Assembly (NCBI RefSeq): GCF_900119485.1
Contig: NZ_FPJZ01000001.1
Span: 62,001-126,000, forward strand
Direction: 5' to 3'
DNA from: Thermoactinomyces sp. DSM 45891
GTDB lineage: Bacteria > Bacillota > Bacilli > Thermoactinomycetales > Thermoactinomycetaceae
Length of the DNA: 64,000 bases
This document shows positions 8,194-15,680 of this stretch, one piece after another. The position numbers and the translations under genes are program-made. The first letter of the stretch is position 1, and every line of letters starts with the position of its first letter. The notes under the pieces were generated by a model. That model did no database searches and had not been told where the DNA came from. It saw nothing but the letters and a program-made list of their open reading frames with translations.

Positions 8194-8376
8194 CTATATT
8201 CCATCTTGGAAAGAAATATGTCCTGCTACCTCGCCATAGACAATAAGTGCTTTTTCCTTACGCTTTATACGGCTCTCTAAATAGGCTTTCTCGGCCTCTA
8301 GCTTCATCCGTTGACAAACAATCTGGAAAACCGGATCGCTAATTCCCGATATTTGGACATTGCTAGAGTCAATCAT
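8194..8376 (-). pseudogene. Second ArpU-like regulator remnant
   Basis: The 60-codon frame contains KLEAEKAYLESRIKRKEKAL followed by IVYGEVAGHISF. This parallels KLEAERASLKLRI and EEKALIFYGGSGTYS in the remnant at 5102-5341, but the central DNA-binding part is missing. It looks like an internally deleted paralogue and is unlikely to be functional. Confidence 0.45.
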
Positions 8377-8524
8377 ATTGCTTGCCAGATCGATTATAGA
8401 ACGAATCTACCAAAAGAGATAAAAGAAAGCAAAAAGACACCCCTTTAAAAGGGTTCCTAGTGATTTATTCATACGAGAATTAGCTCAAACCTATCATATT
8501 GATGAGCGAATTCTATTTGAGAAA

Positions 8525-8731
8525 ATGGAGAAAACCCCTTTAGGTATTTATGAAGCATTAGAGTCCAACAAGACACTCCAAAATATCCTATCCGGCATCC
8601 GTTATAATAAAAAACTCCCCGACGACGAGAAACAAAATCTAATTGACGAGATCTATCAAATCTATATAAAGAAATTGAAAGACTATGAGAAACGTATACA
8701 AAACGAAAAAGAGGTGAAAAGAGATGATTAA
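8525..8731 (+). CDS. Small helical protein of unknown function
   Basis: The 68-residue frame (MEKTPLGIYEALESNKTLQN to a charged, lysine-rich end) is strongly helical. Coding-like sequence extends upstream in the same frame to about 8410 (VPSDLFIRELAQTYHIDERI) without a standard start, so this may be the 3' part of a longer phage gene. It is followed 32 bases later by the small membrane protein gene in the same direction, upstream of the recombinase. I do not recognise a family. Confidence 0.45.
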   Translation: MEKTPLGIYEALESNKTLQNILSGIRYNKKLPDDEKQNLIDEIYQIYIKKLKDYEKRIQNEKEVKRDD

Positions 8732-8763
8732 TAGAATAGTTTCGTAAAAAGGAGTCTTTTTAC

Positions 8764-8913
8764 TTGAGTAATTTCTTTCTAGATTTATTTGGTTGGCTTG
8801 CCGGAAACATTATTAAAAATCTATTCATTGGTGCGGTTGGAATTGCCGTAGGTATACTGATTTCCTATCGTCCGTACACCAGTATCATTCAATTTGCACG
8901 CAGATCAAGTTAA
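8764..8913 (+). CDS. 49-residue membrane protein upstream of the recombinase
   Basis: A TTG start preceded by AAAAGGAG nine bases away opens a 49-residue protein with one hydrophobic helix (IIKNLFIGAVGIAVGILISY) and a basic C-terminal tail. The good ribosome binding site and clean membrane topology argue that it is real despite its size. It is directly followed by a hairpin (8913-8944) and then the recombinase gene. Its function is unknown. Confidence 0.55.
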   Translation: MSNFFLDLFGWLAGNIIKNLFIGAVGIAVGILISYRPYTSIIQFARRSS

Positions 8914-8944
8914 GTAAAGTATTGGGTGTCCCCAATACTTTACT
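8913..8944 (+). terminator. Hairpin between the small membrane gene and recombinase
   Basis: A perfect 14-bp stem (8913-8926 with 8931-8944) has a four-base loop and begins at the stop codon of the preceding gene. A U-run is absent, so attenuation or regulator binding are alternatives to termination. It means the recombinase probably needs its own promoter. Confidence 0.55.
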
Positions 8945-8954
8945 GATGTAACAA

Positions 8955-8986
8955 GTATATAATTTCATTCATCATTCATATAAATA
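8955..8986 (+). promoter_or_regulatory. Candidate mother-cell (sigma-E-like) promoter for the recombinase
   Basis: GTATATA (8955-8961) matches five of seven positions of the sigma-E -35 pattern and is followed, after 15 bases, by CATATAAA (8977-8984), which matches CATA and A of the -10 pattern. The spacing is right for sigma-E. A vegetative-type TATAAT (8958-8963) overlaps but lacks a good -35. The assignment is a hypothesis only. Confidence 0.3.
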
Positions 8987-9007
8987 ACAACAAGGGAAGT
9001 GAACAAC

Positions 9008-10561
9008 ATGGAACGAGTTGCAATGTATCTTCGTAAGTCCAGAGCAGATATAGAGGCGGAAAATCGAGGAGAAGAAGAAACACTCGCTAAACATAAAAGA
9101 GCACTCTTTAAGCTGGCAAAAGACATGAGCTTAAACGTAATTAAAGTAAGGCAAGAGGTTGTTTCTGGAGAAAGTTTATTACACCGTCCTGAGATGATGG
9201 AGTTATTAAAAGAAGTGGAAAATAAACTTTATGATGCGGTACTGGTAATGGATATGGATCGACTAGGCCGTGGCAACATGCGGGAGCAAGGTTTGATTTT
9301 AGAAACGTTCCAGAAATCAGAAACCAGAATTATTACACCTCGAAAAACATATGATCTTCAAGATGAGTTTGATGAGGAATATAGTGAATTTGAAGCATTT
9401 ATGGCTCGTAAAGAATTAAAGCTCATTACCCGACGTATGCAAAGCGGGATCAAAAGAGCTGTCATGGAAGGAAATTATTTAGGCACTCATGCGCCTTACG
9501 GCTACCAAATAGTCAAAGACAAGAAGCAACGAACTTTGGTTCCAGATCCTGAAAAATCTCTAGTAGTAAAAATGATCTTTGACTGGTATACAAGCGATAT
9601 CCCAGAAAACAGAATAGGATCTAGGAGAATTGCTCATAAATTAAATGAGCTAGGTTATCTCAGTTATACAGGAAGAACATGGGACCCGGCATGTGTTCTA
9701 GTTATATTAAAAAATGCCGTTTATACTGGACGAATCCAATGGAAAAAGCAAATCAGAAAAAAATCCGCAGATCCCAACAGGAAATACGAACAGTCCCTAC
9801 AGCCAAAAGATAAATGGATCGACGTTGAAGGACTGCATGAACCAATTATTTCAACAGAACTCTATGAAAAAGCCCAGGGAATACTTAAGAATAGAGTTCA
9901 CGTCCCCTATAAAAGTAATAAAAAAATAACAAACCCACTTGCAGGCTTAATCAGATGTAAAAAATGTAACAACTCTATGCTGAAGAGGGCACAGGGTAGA
10001 GGCGCAAGAGACCGTCTTTGTTGTAGAGAAATAACGTGTAAATGTAGATCTAGTGTTTTCGAGTTTGTCGAACAACGATTATTACATTCTTTACAGCAAT
10101 GGTTAGATGAATATAAAGTAAGTGTATCTGAGCAAGATTTGAATGCTATAGGAAAAGACGATACATCAAGCATACGCCTTCTTGAAACCAGTATTACTAC
10201 TTTACAACAAGAAATAAGAAGCTTAGAAACACAAAAAGGAAATTTGCATGACTTCTTAGAGCGTGGCATCTATGACGAACAAACTTATTTGGAAAGATCC
10301 ATCAATATCGCAGAACGTACCAAACATATTCAGGAGTCACTCAAAAAAGCTATCCAAGAATTAGACGTAGAAAATACACGTCTTAAAGCAAAAGTAAAAA
10401 TCATTCCTAGTGTCGAACATGTTCTATACCAATATCCGCGGCTAAAAGACCCCAAAGAGAAGAATATGCTCTTAAAGAAAGTAATTGATTATTGTAGTTA
10501 CGAAAAAGAGCCACATCAAAAGCTAGACAAGTTTACATTGGTTGTATATCCAAGACTTTAA
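9008..10561 (+). CDS. Large serine recombinase of the excisable element
   Basis: The 517-residue protein has an N-terminal resolvase domain (about 1-145) with the catalytic Ser11 in MYLRKSR and the Arg-containing LVMDMDRLGRG. A Recombinase domain follows (about 155-270, THAPYGYQIVKDK), then a zinc-ribbon-like segment (CKKCNN and CCREITCKCR) and a long coiled coil (about 395-455). The start region (YLRKSRADIEAENRGEEETL), EVVSGESLLHRPEM and FEAFMARKELKLI resemble SprA of SPbeta and, more distantly, SpoIVCA. AAGGGAAGTG precedes ATG 9008; a GTG at 8999 is an alternative. It is the last gene before the right junction and runs in the same direction as the split host gene. It is predicted to integrate and, with a directionality factor, to excise the element. 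Confidence 0.93.
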   Translation: MERVAMYLRKSRADIEAENRGEEETLAKHKRALFKLAKDMSLNVIKVRQEVVSGESLLHRPEMMELLKEVENKLYDAVLVMDMDRLGRGNMREQGLILETFQKSETRIITPRKTYDLQDEFDEEYSEFEAFMARKELKLITRRMQSGIKRAVMEGNYLGTHAPYGYQIVKDKKQRTLVPDPEKSLVVKMIFDWYTSDIPENRIGSRRIAHKLNELGYLSYTGRTWDPACVLVILKNAVYTGRIQWKKQIRKKSADPNRKYEQSLQPKDKWIDVEGLHEPIISTELYEKAQGILKNRVHVPYKSNKKITNPLAGLIRCKKCNNSMLKRAQGRGARDRLCCREITCKCRSSVFEFVEQRLLHSLQQWLDEYKVSVSEQDLNAIGKDDTSSIRLLETSITTLQQEIRSLETQKGNLHDFLERGIYDEQTYLERSINIAERTKHIQESLKKAIQELDVENTRLKAKVKIIPSVEHVLYQYPRLKDPKEKNMLLKKVIDYCSYEKEPHQKLDKFTLVVYPRL

Positions 10562-10608
10562 TACGAATTGGCCAATCTGAATAAATGGATTGCTTTTTTA
10601 ATGTTTAT

Positions 10609-10639
10609 TACAGTCATCTGTATAACGTAACCCAAAGTA
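10609..10639. other. attR: right junction of the excisable element
   Basis: Bases 10609-10629 are the exact inverted repeat of 186-206, and 10622-10639 repeat the 18-bp core of 170-187. The host reading frame resumes within the core. Joining 10609-10639 to 188-206 gives a 50-bp attP with 21-bp arms around acccaaag. The centre is CA, which is not palindromic, so recombination has a fixed orientation. Confidence 0.85.
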
Positions 10640-11838
10640 GCTTTACAACGATACTAACGGGCAAAAATCCATATCAACACGGCATCGTCAACATGAAACC
10701 AATCAAAATTCCACAGCGCCTGATTCCACTCCCTGTTATCCTCCAGAGAAAAGGCTATAAAACGGCTGCTGTTGATTGTAATTATCGAATTACCGGGAAG
10801 TCGAACCCATGGTTTAAAAGGGGATTTGACACATACTTAGACCCCTCTGAAAATCGATCCACACACCTTAACCTCAGTGCAAAGGAAATTAACCAGAATG
10901 CGATTCCTTGGCTAAAGAAACACGCACAAGAACCTGATTTCTTTTTATTTCTCCATTATTGGGATCCACACTATCCCTATCAACCAGAGAAGAAATTTGC
11001 AAATTGGTCCTCAGAGCAGTCACCCGTTCGAGCACAGTCCAATGAACCATCACTAAAGGCCTGTCTACGAGAACCACTCTGGAGTTTTATATCTAAATAC
11101 AATCAGGGTCAGAAGAGTATTACCCAAATTCAAAAAGATTATGATGGCACCGTCAAACAGGTTGACCACTATATAGGGGAATTAATAGAAGAAATCAAGC
11201 AACTCGGTATCTATGAAGATACCATGATTATCTTAACTTCCGATCACGGTGAGAGCTTAGGGGAACATAAAATTTTCTTTGATCATCACGGACTTTATGA
11301 ATCCACACTTCATGTTCCCCTTATGATCACTTATCCACAAAAACTACCTAGTGATAAACGCGTTACCAAACTTGTTCAACATGCTGATATTGTGCCTACT
11401 ATCATGGAGATGGCTGAGATACCCATTCCAAGGGGGATGGATCCGATCGACGGAACATCTCTACTATCACTCACACTCGCTAACAAGCAGAATCATCGTT
11501 CATTTGTCGTTTCTTGTGAAGCAAACTGGCAGTGTAAACGATCCATTCGTAATCAACAATGGAAACTCATCCAATCCCTAGAGCGTGATGTTTATGGGAA
11601 TCCCAAGTTTGAACTTTACAACTTAATTCAAGATCCATGCGAAACAAAGAATGTCATCTCTCAGCATCCACATGTAGCACGACGTCTTCAGCATCAGATG
11701 AAAAAATGGGTTGCCCAGATGCTTCGAAAATATCGCAGACCCGATCCTCTTTCTAAAGGTGTTAAAGTAAAAATGAACCGTCTAACGGTAGCGGAAGAGG
11801 AAAAAGTGAAGAAGCGGTTAAGTGAGCTAGGATATTAA
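10639..11838 (+). CDS. 3' part of split sulfatase/alkaline-phosphatase-superfamily gene
   Basis: This segment supplies residues 52-450 of the rebuilt protein. It opens SFTTILTGKNPYQHG, directly continuing NVTQS from the left part; the catalytic-loop pattern T-x-x-S...LTG is therefore restored only after excision. Downstream it carries FLHYWDPHYPY, ILTSDHGESLGEHK and HHGLYESTLHVPL, the metal-binding Asp/His motifs of sulfatase-type enzymes. The nucleophile position is Thr, not the Cys or Ser converted to formylglycine in true sulfatases, so a phosphatase, phosphodiesterase or phosphotransferase reaction is as likely as sulfate release. In the integrated state an element-derived ATG (10585) could give a 417-residue product lacking the N-terminal metal ligands. 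No signal peptide is apparent. A terminator follows at 11837. Confidence 0.88.
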   Translation, partial: SFTTILTGKNPYQHGIVNMKPIKIPQRLIPLPVILQRKGYKTAAVDCNYRITGKSNPWFKRGFDTYLDPSENRSTHLNLSAKEINQNAIPWLKKHAQEPDFFLFLHYWDPHYPYQPEKKFANWSSEQSPVRAQSNEPSLKACLREPLWSFISKYNQGQKSITQIQKDYDGTVKQVDHYIGELIEEIKQLGIYEDTMIILTSDHGESLGEHKIFFDHHGLYESTLHVPLMITYPQKLPSDKRVTKLVQHADIVPTIMEMAEIPIPRGMDPIDGTSLLSLTLANKQNHRSFVVSCEANWQCKRSIRNQQWKLIQSLERDVYGNPKFELYNLIQDPCETKNVISQHPHVARRLQHQMKKWVAQMLRKYRRPDPLSKGVKVKMNRLTVAEEEKVKKRLSELGY

Positions 11839-11884
11839 GAAAAACAAGTAGCCTTCCATTCATGCAAGGCTACTTGTTTTTCTT
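11837..11884. terminator. Bidirectional terminator between convergent genes
   Basis: A perfect 19-bp stem (11837-11855 with 11866-11884) with A/T-rich feet lies between the plus-strand sulfatase-like gene and the convergent minus-strand gene, overlapping both gene ends. Confidence 0.85.
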
Positions 11885-12565
11885 AATATCGAGGGAGCTA
11901 TATATATTTAAATTCCGAAGCTTACGAATATACCTTTTTGGATTTACTATCCATTTTTTCTCAATATGTAGGAGGGATCCTTTCGCATGAGTTAGATATT
12001 GCTCTGACTCTGATTCTGTTTGCTCACGAAAATGTTGAAATGCATGCAACATATAATTCTCATGATTGACCATGCGATCCCAGAAGCTTACAACCAAAAA
12101 TGTAGAATCTTTACGCCCTAGACACATCCCTAAAACACCATCGAAACTTGACACATTCGGCACAATCATCTTCTCCTGTGTCTCAATAAATCGATGGGCC
12201 TGCTCGGGTACAACCTTACATAGGATAGCTTGTACAACACTTGCTTCCTTCCAGATCTTATCAATACCTATATTCATGGAATGCTTTATTACTTGAAATG
12301 TTTGTACTTCCATAGATTCAAAAATATCTTTTTGTTTGGTTTTGTCATAGATAAGACCATGCTTTTCTTTCATGAAAGTCTGGTAGTTTTCTTCTGTCTC
12401 CCATAGCGATAAGATGGTTGCCTGCTGGTTATCACGATCACCCCACCCTCCAATCTGTCCTTTAAATCCTTTGGACTTTCTTATCTCTTTCCACTTCTGT
12501 TGGGCCTTAGAAAATGCATTTTTGTTATTTATTTTCACGTGGCATTGAATGAATTTTATTAGCAT
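11870..12565 (-). CDS. YdbC/DUF4937-like protein with two ABM-type repeats
   Basis: The 231-residue protein (MLIKFIQCHVKINNK...) consists of two similar ferredoxin-like halves. The first contains GFKGQIGGWGDRDNQQATIL with LWETEENYQTFM. The second contains FDGVLGMCLGRKDSTFLVVS with FWDRMVNHENYM. That is the arrangement of YdbC-like DUF4937 proteins, related to antibiotic-biosynthesis-monooxygenase folds. The start is set at 12565 because AAGGAG lies seven bases upstream; the longer frame to 12628 lacks a site. It lies at the distal end of the glycan cluster. The enzymatic role is unknown. Confidence 0.65.
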   Translation of the reverse strand: MLIKFIQCHVKINNKNAFSKAQQKWKEIRKSKGFKGQIGGWGDRDNQQATILSLWETEENYQTFMKEKHGLIYDKTKQKDIFESMEVQTFQVIKHSMNIGIDKIWKEASVVQAILCKVVPEQAHRFIETQEKMIVPNVSSFDGVLGMCLGRKDSTFLVVSFWDRMVNHENYMLHAFQHFREQTESESEQYLTHAKGSLLHIEKKWIVNPKRYIRKLRNLNIYSSLDIKKNK

Positions 12566-12644
12566 ATCGGGCTCCTTTTTTATCAAATTATATAAACTAT
12601 TACTAATAGGAGCAACTTGTTTGAACAAAGTTACTCCTATCTTC

Positions 12645-14033
12645 TTACCATACTTTAGCTTTCCCTAAAATCCCTTTCATGGGAGGTATCTGAAAGATAT
12701 TTAAAATAGTAGGGGCTACATCTGTGATATGCAAGCGATCTACCCTTTGGAATTTACGAGTATCCTTATTCTTGACCCCCTGAATGAAAATACCGTTATA
12801 ATCGTGGTTTGCACCATCTGGACCCGTATCATTTTCTTTCACAAAAAGAGTTCCGTTACCTACCGTCCCAACCGATCTCCAGTATAAATCCCCAAAATAG
12901 ATCAATAGATCAGGCGGAATATTTTTTACCATTGTATAACGCTTCTGGGGTTTAAAAACTTTGTTGTTCATAAGGACTCCCAGTTCATTTCGTACACTCT
13001 TAATCTTTTGGATGATTTCATTTCGAAGCTTCTCAGCTTGTTTAAAAGGGATAATTCCATCGGGTTCTCTCCCTTTGATATTCAGACATAACCGTCCGTA
13101 ATATCCCCCGTATCCCCATGCTTTCGTCTTATTCCAGTTAACTATATCCGGTGTTAATGGAGTGGGTTCGGTAACGGATCCTTTTAAAGTGAGATAACCT
13201 TCATTTATGAGCCATTCATTTATGCAGAATCCACCATCCATCTTCTTTGCTCCATGATCTGAGACAATAAATACATGGGTTCCTTCTGGAATTTGTTCCA
13301 ATAACTCCCCTATCTGTTGGTCAACGTATTGATAGTATCGAAATATGACATTTTGATAAGGAGAAGGTTTGTGTAGTACATGTGTCTCATCCATGTAATG
13401 CCAAAATGCATGATGCATCCGATCAATTCCCATCTCAACCATGGCAAAGAAGTCCCATTCTTTATGCTCTAATAAATATTTTGCTGTCTTAAATCTCGTC
13501 TCGGTCATTTGATAGATATCATTGGTTAATTCTTCTACTAGATGTGTACGAAAGTGCTTTACATCAAATTGATAATCCCCTACGTTTTCTTTGATTTCTT
13601 CTTGTAATTCGGGTGGATAGGTATGTGTTGCAGACTGGTCTGGAGTTAAGAAGCAGCTAACGAGACAACCTTTCATTGGTTTGGGTGGATAGGTTGGTGG
13701 AACTCCCATTATGATCGATTTATAGCCGTATTTTCCTAATTGATCCCATACTGTCGGTTCATTTAGTTGACTACTATCCACTAAGCCTACATCAAGATAG
13801 TCATACCCTGCTCGATTTCGAAACCCGTAGAAGCCTAATTGCCCTGGATCTTTTCCTGTCATCATACATGCCCATGCAGGAACCGTTATAGGAGGATCAC
13901 AACTACGTAGAGGGGCATACACACCACTTTCCATAATCCGCTTGATATTTGGCAGATCATCGATCCAATGATCAAATACTAAGCTTGGTTCCGCACAATC
14001 AAGACCAATCAACGCTACTTTTGGTCGTGCCAA
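12645..14033 (-). CDS. Type I phosphodiesterase/nucleotide-pyrophosphatase-family protein
   Basis: The 462-residue product belongs to the alkaline phosphatase superfamily: VALIGLDCAEPSLVFD at the N-terminus (metal Asp), PPITVPAWACMMTGKDPG with the Thr nucleophile, MGIDRMHHAFWHYMD and VFIVSDHGAKKMDGGFCIN for the remaining metal ligands. It lacks a signal peptide and is the second member of the superfamily in 3.5 kb, beside the split sulfatase-like gene. It ends 80 bases before the YdbC-like gene and begins 15 bases after APS kinase, so it is in the glycan operon. Substrates could be nucleotide-sugar or phosphodiester-linked glycan intermediates; that is inference. Confidence 0.8.
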   Translation of the reverse strand: MARPKVALIGLDCAEPSLVFDHWIDDLPNIKRIMESGVYAPLRSCDPPITVPAWACMMTGKDPGQLGFYGFRNRAGYDYLDVGLVDSSQLNEPTVWDQLGKYGYKSIIMGVPPTYPPKPMKGCLVSCFLTPDQSATHTYPPELQEEIKENVGDYQFDVKHFRTHLVEELTNDIYQMTETRFKTAKYLLEHKEWDFFAMVEMGIDRMHHAFWHYMDETHVLHKPSPYQNVIFRYYQYVDQQIGELLEQIPEGTHVFIVSDHGAKKMDGGFCINEWLINEGYLTLKGSVTEPTPLTPDIVNWNKTKAWGYGGYYGRLCLNIKGREPDGIIPFKQAEKLRNEIIQKIKSVRNELGVLMNNKVFKPQKRYTMVKNIPPDLLIYFGDLYWRSVGTVGNGTLFVKENDTGPDGANHDYNGIFIQGVKNKDTRKFQRVDRLHITDVAPTILNIFQIPPMKGILGKAKVW

Positions 14034-14048
14034 TTGTAGTCCTCCTTT

Positions 14049-14579
14049 CTAGATGAGTTGTTTTTCTACTATATATGAAAGAACTTTCTCTGCACTCTCT
14101 TCTGGAAATTCGGTAACAGTATCTAAAATTAAATCGGGTCCTAAGGGGGTTTCAAACGGATCACTAATTCCAGTAAATTGATTGATCTGTCCAGCTATGG
14201 CTTTTTTATAAAGACCTTTCACATCGCGTTGGATACACTCTTCTAAAGAACAATCCACAAAAATTTCATGGTAATTCGGGATATGAGAACAACAATACTG
14301 CCGCATCTCTTCATAAGGAGTGATAAACGAAGCAAGGACATGAACGCCATTTTTGTTTAAGAGTCGTGTCATAAACACAGCGCACTTTATCTGCTTCATC
14401 CGGTCCTCTTTACTAAATCCTAAATCTTGATTGATTACCTCTCTTAATAAATCTCCATCTAATAACTGCACTGGAACATTCATCTTATCTAGTAATAGGG
14501 ATTCAACTAACTTGGCAATTGTGGTTTTTCCTGCACCAGATAGTCCTGTAAACCATAACGTAAATCCTTCCTTCGTCAT
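14049..14579 (-). CDS. cysC: Adenylylsulfate (APS) kinase
   Basis: The 176-residue protein starts MTKEGFTLWFTGLSGAGKTT, with the P-loop and the WFTGLSGAGKTT signature of APS kinase; LLDGDLLREVINQDLGFSKE is the matching LDGD-R-x(n)-LGFS segment. The enzyme phosphorylates adenosine 5'-phosphosulfate to PAPS, the donor for sulfotransferases. GGAGGG before 14579 sets this start over an upstream ATG at 14594. No ATP sulfurylase lies next to it, so the gene is not part of an assimilation operon here. It lies within the glycan cluster, which suggests a sulfated surface polymer. A PAPS-type sulfotransferase occurs at 29258. Confidence 0.85.
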   Translation of the reverse strand: MTKEGFTLWFTGLSGAGKTTIAKLVESLLLDKMNVPVQLLDGDLLREVINQDLGFSKEDRMKQIKCAVFMTRLLNKNGVHVLASFITPYEEMRQYCCSHIPNYHEIFVDCSLEECIQRDVKGLYKKAIAGQINQFTGISDPFETPLGPDLILDTVTEFPEESAEKVLSYIVEKQLI

Positions 14580-14703
14580 CCGAAATCCCTCCATATTTTT
14601 ACTATATGTGTAAGAAGAAGGCTTGGAGTATGCTTTTGCCTACTATTCATTCGTTTACTTTACACATTCCCGCCTATTTGAAGACACAAGTATAGACAGA
14701 ACA

Positions 14704-15675
14704 TTACAAGACACAGGTAGAAAGTATTTTTTGTATCCTCTTTTCATAACTGTGGTCCCTCCGTGTCCGCATATAGGCAGCATGAGCAATTTGTTCACGC
14801 AATCGTACACGAGGTAAATAAAACTTACTTTTCTCTAAAAAATCTTCTACACCTGAGAAAGAAATGATCTCCTTGCCCATCTCATATAAAGAAGATAGGT
14901 CTGGGCGATGATCGATTAACTGAAACGATTTGCATGCAGCGATTTCAAATAATCGATTATTTGGGGTATGCGCCTTAATTTTTTGACTGTTTTGTTTTAA
15001 ATGAGGATCATCATGGGAACGATGTAAATTTAGTACCATCTTTGCACCACAGTAATAATAATTTGCTTCAAGCCCTGAAACCCATTGCGGATGGACTTGA
15101 ACCTCTCCCTTTTCGGAAAATAGGGACCAACCAGGTCCTACTAGCTTCGTTTTCATAAGGCGTAATGATTGACCCGATGCCTTTAAAAATCGAATCCGGT
15201 TTTCAAATCCGCATCCGACCATTACTAAATCTGAGAGATACTTTTTCGAGATTTGTTTTCGAGGTTGATAAGTATCAGAGGATACCGCTAGAGGAAGGTG
15301 ATGGATACTCGCTGAGGGGCACTGAGCTTGATAGATGGCGACTGCCTGCGATTCATTTGTAAAAATGTAGTCAAAAAAGGGTGCTATGGTTTTCGCTTTA
15401 TCAATCGCATATGGATCATCTGTAAACCAGATTGCTTTCGGGAGGGTGATCGATTTCAAAAGTTGTCGATTACTAGGTGTTAATCTTTCCCCATGCATAG
15501 CCAAAATAAGTTGAGGACTGATCCGTCCTTTCATTCGATCCCAATTTTGATCGAACTCATCTCCAGGGCTCCATGTAATAACGTTATGCTCCAATGTTTT
15601 GCATGCACGGATAATCATCTGATCAATGAAGGTAAATGGCTTTTTAATACCTGATCGCAAATAGACAATTTGCAC
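14704..15675 (-). CDS. CgeB-like glycosyltransferase-type protein
   Basis: The 323-residue protein has the two-domain CgeB layout. The N-half contains VITWSPGDEFDQNWDRMKGR and WFTDDPYAID. The C-half contains KMVLNLHRSHDDPHLK and NNRLFEIAACKSFQLIDHR, the C-terminal glycosyltransferase_92/CgeB motif with a conserved FE-A-G-like element. CgeB of B. subtilis is a late sporulation protein involved in spore surface properties. I place the start at GTG 15675 because GGGGAG precedes it and it begins five bases after the upstream gene; the ATG at 15720 would overlap that gene. Location and function suggest modification of a spore surface glycan. Confidence 0.75.
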   Translation of the reverse strand: MQIVYLRSGIKKPFTFIDQMIIRACKTLEHNVITWSPGDEFDQNWDRMKGRISPQLILAMHGERLTPSNRQLLKSITLPKAIWFTDDPYAIDKAKTIAPFFDYIFTNESQAVAIYQAQCPSASIHHLPLAVSSDTYQPRKQISKKYLSDLVMVGCGFENRIRFLKASGQSLRLMKTKLVGPGWSLFSEKGEVQVHPQWVSGLEANYYYCGAKMVLNLHRSHDDPHLKQNSQKIKAHTPNNRLFEIAACKSFQLIDHRPDLSSLYEMGKEIISFSGVEDFLEKSKFYLPRVRLREQIAHAAYMRTRRDHSYEKRIQKILSTCVL

Positions 15676-15680
15676 CGCCC

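Larger units (their letters stand above)
188..10639. mobile_element. 10,452-bp excisable element (skin/SPbeta-like) inside a sulfatase-like gene
   Basis: The unit is bounded by an 18-bp direct repeat and 21-bp inverted arms, and it encodes its own large serine recombinase beside the right end. Other contents are a TM2-domain protein, small phage-type ORFs, an IS3 remnant, a secreted lipase plus lipoprotein, a broken DNA methylase, a terminase-small-subunit-like gene with a disrupted start, ArpU-like remnants and a collagen-like protein. No capsid, tail, portal or large terminase gene is present, so it is not a functional phage. Removing it joins codon 51 of the host gene to the codon beginning at 10639 without a frame change. 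The position, in a gene adjacent to a spore-polysaccharide-type locus, resembles the sporulation-excised skin (sigK) and SPbeta (spsM) elements. Whether excision is developmental is inference. Confidence 0.88.

Noticed and set aside
10585..11838. 417-residue ORF taken as a complete independent sulfatase gene
   Set aside because: Its first 13 codons are element DNA and the N-terminal metal-binding segment of the family is missing; that segment is present at 34-186.
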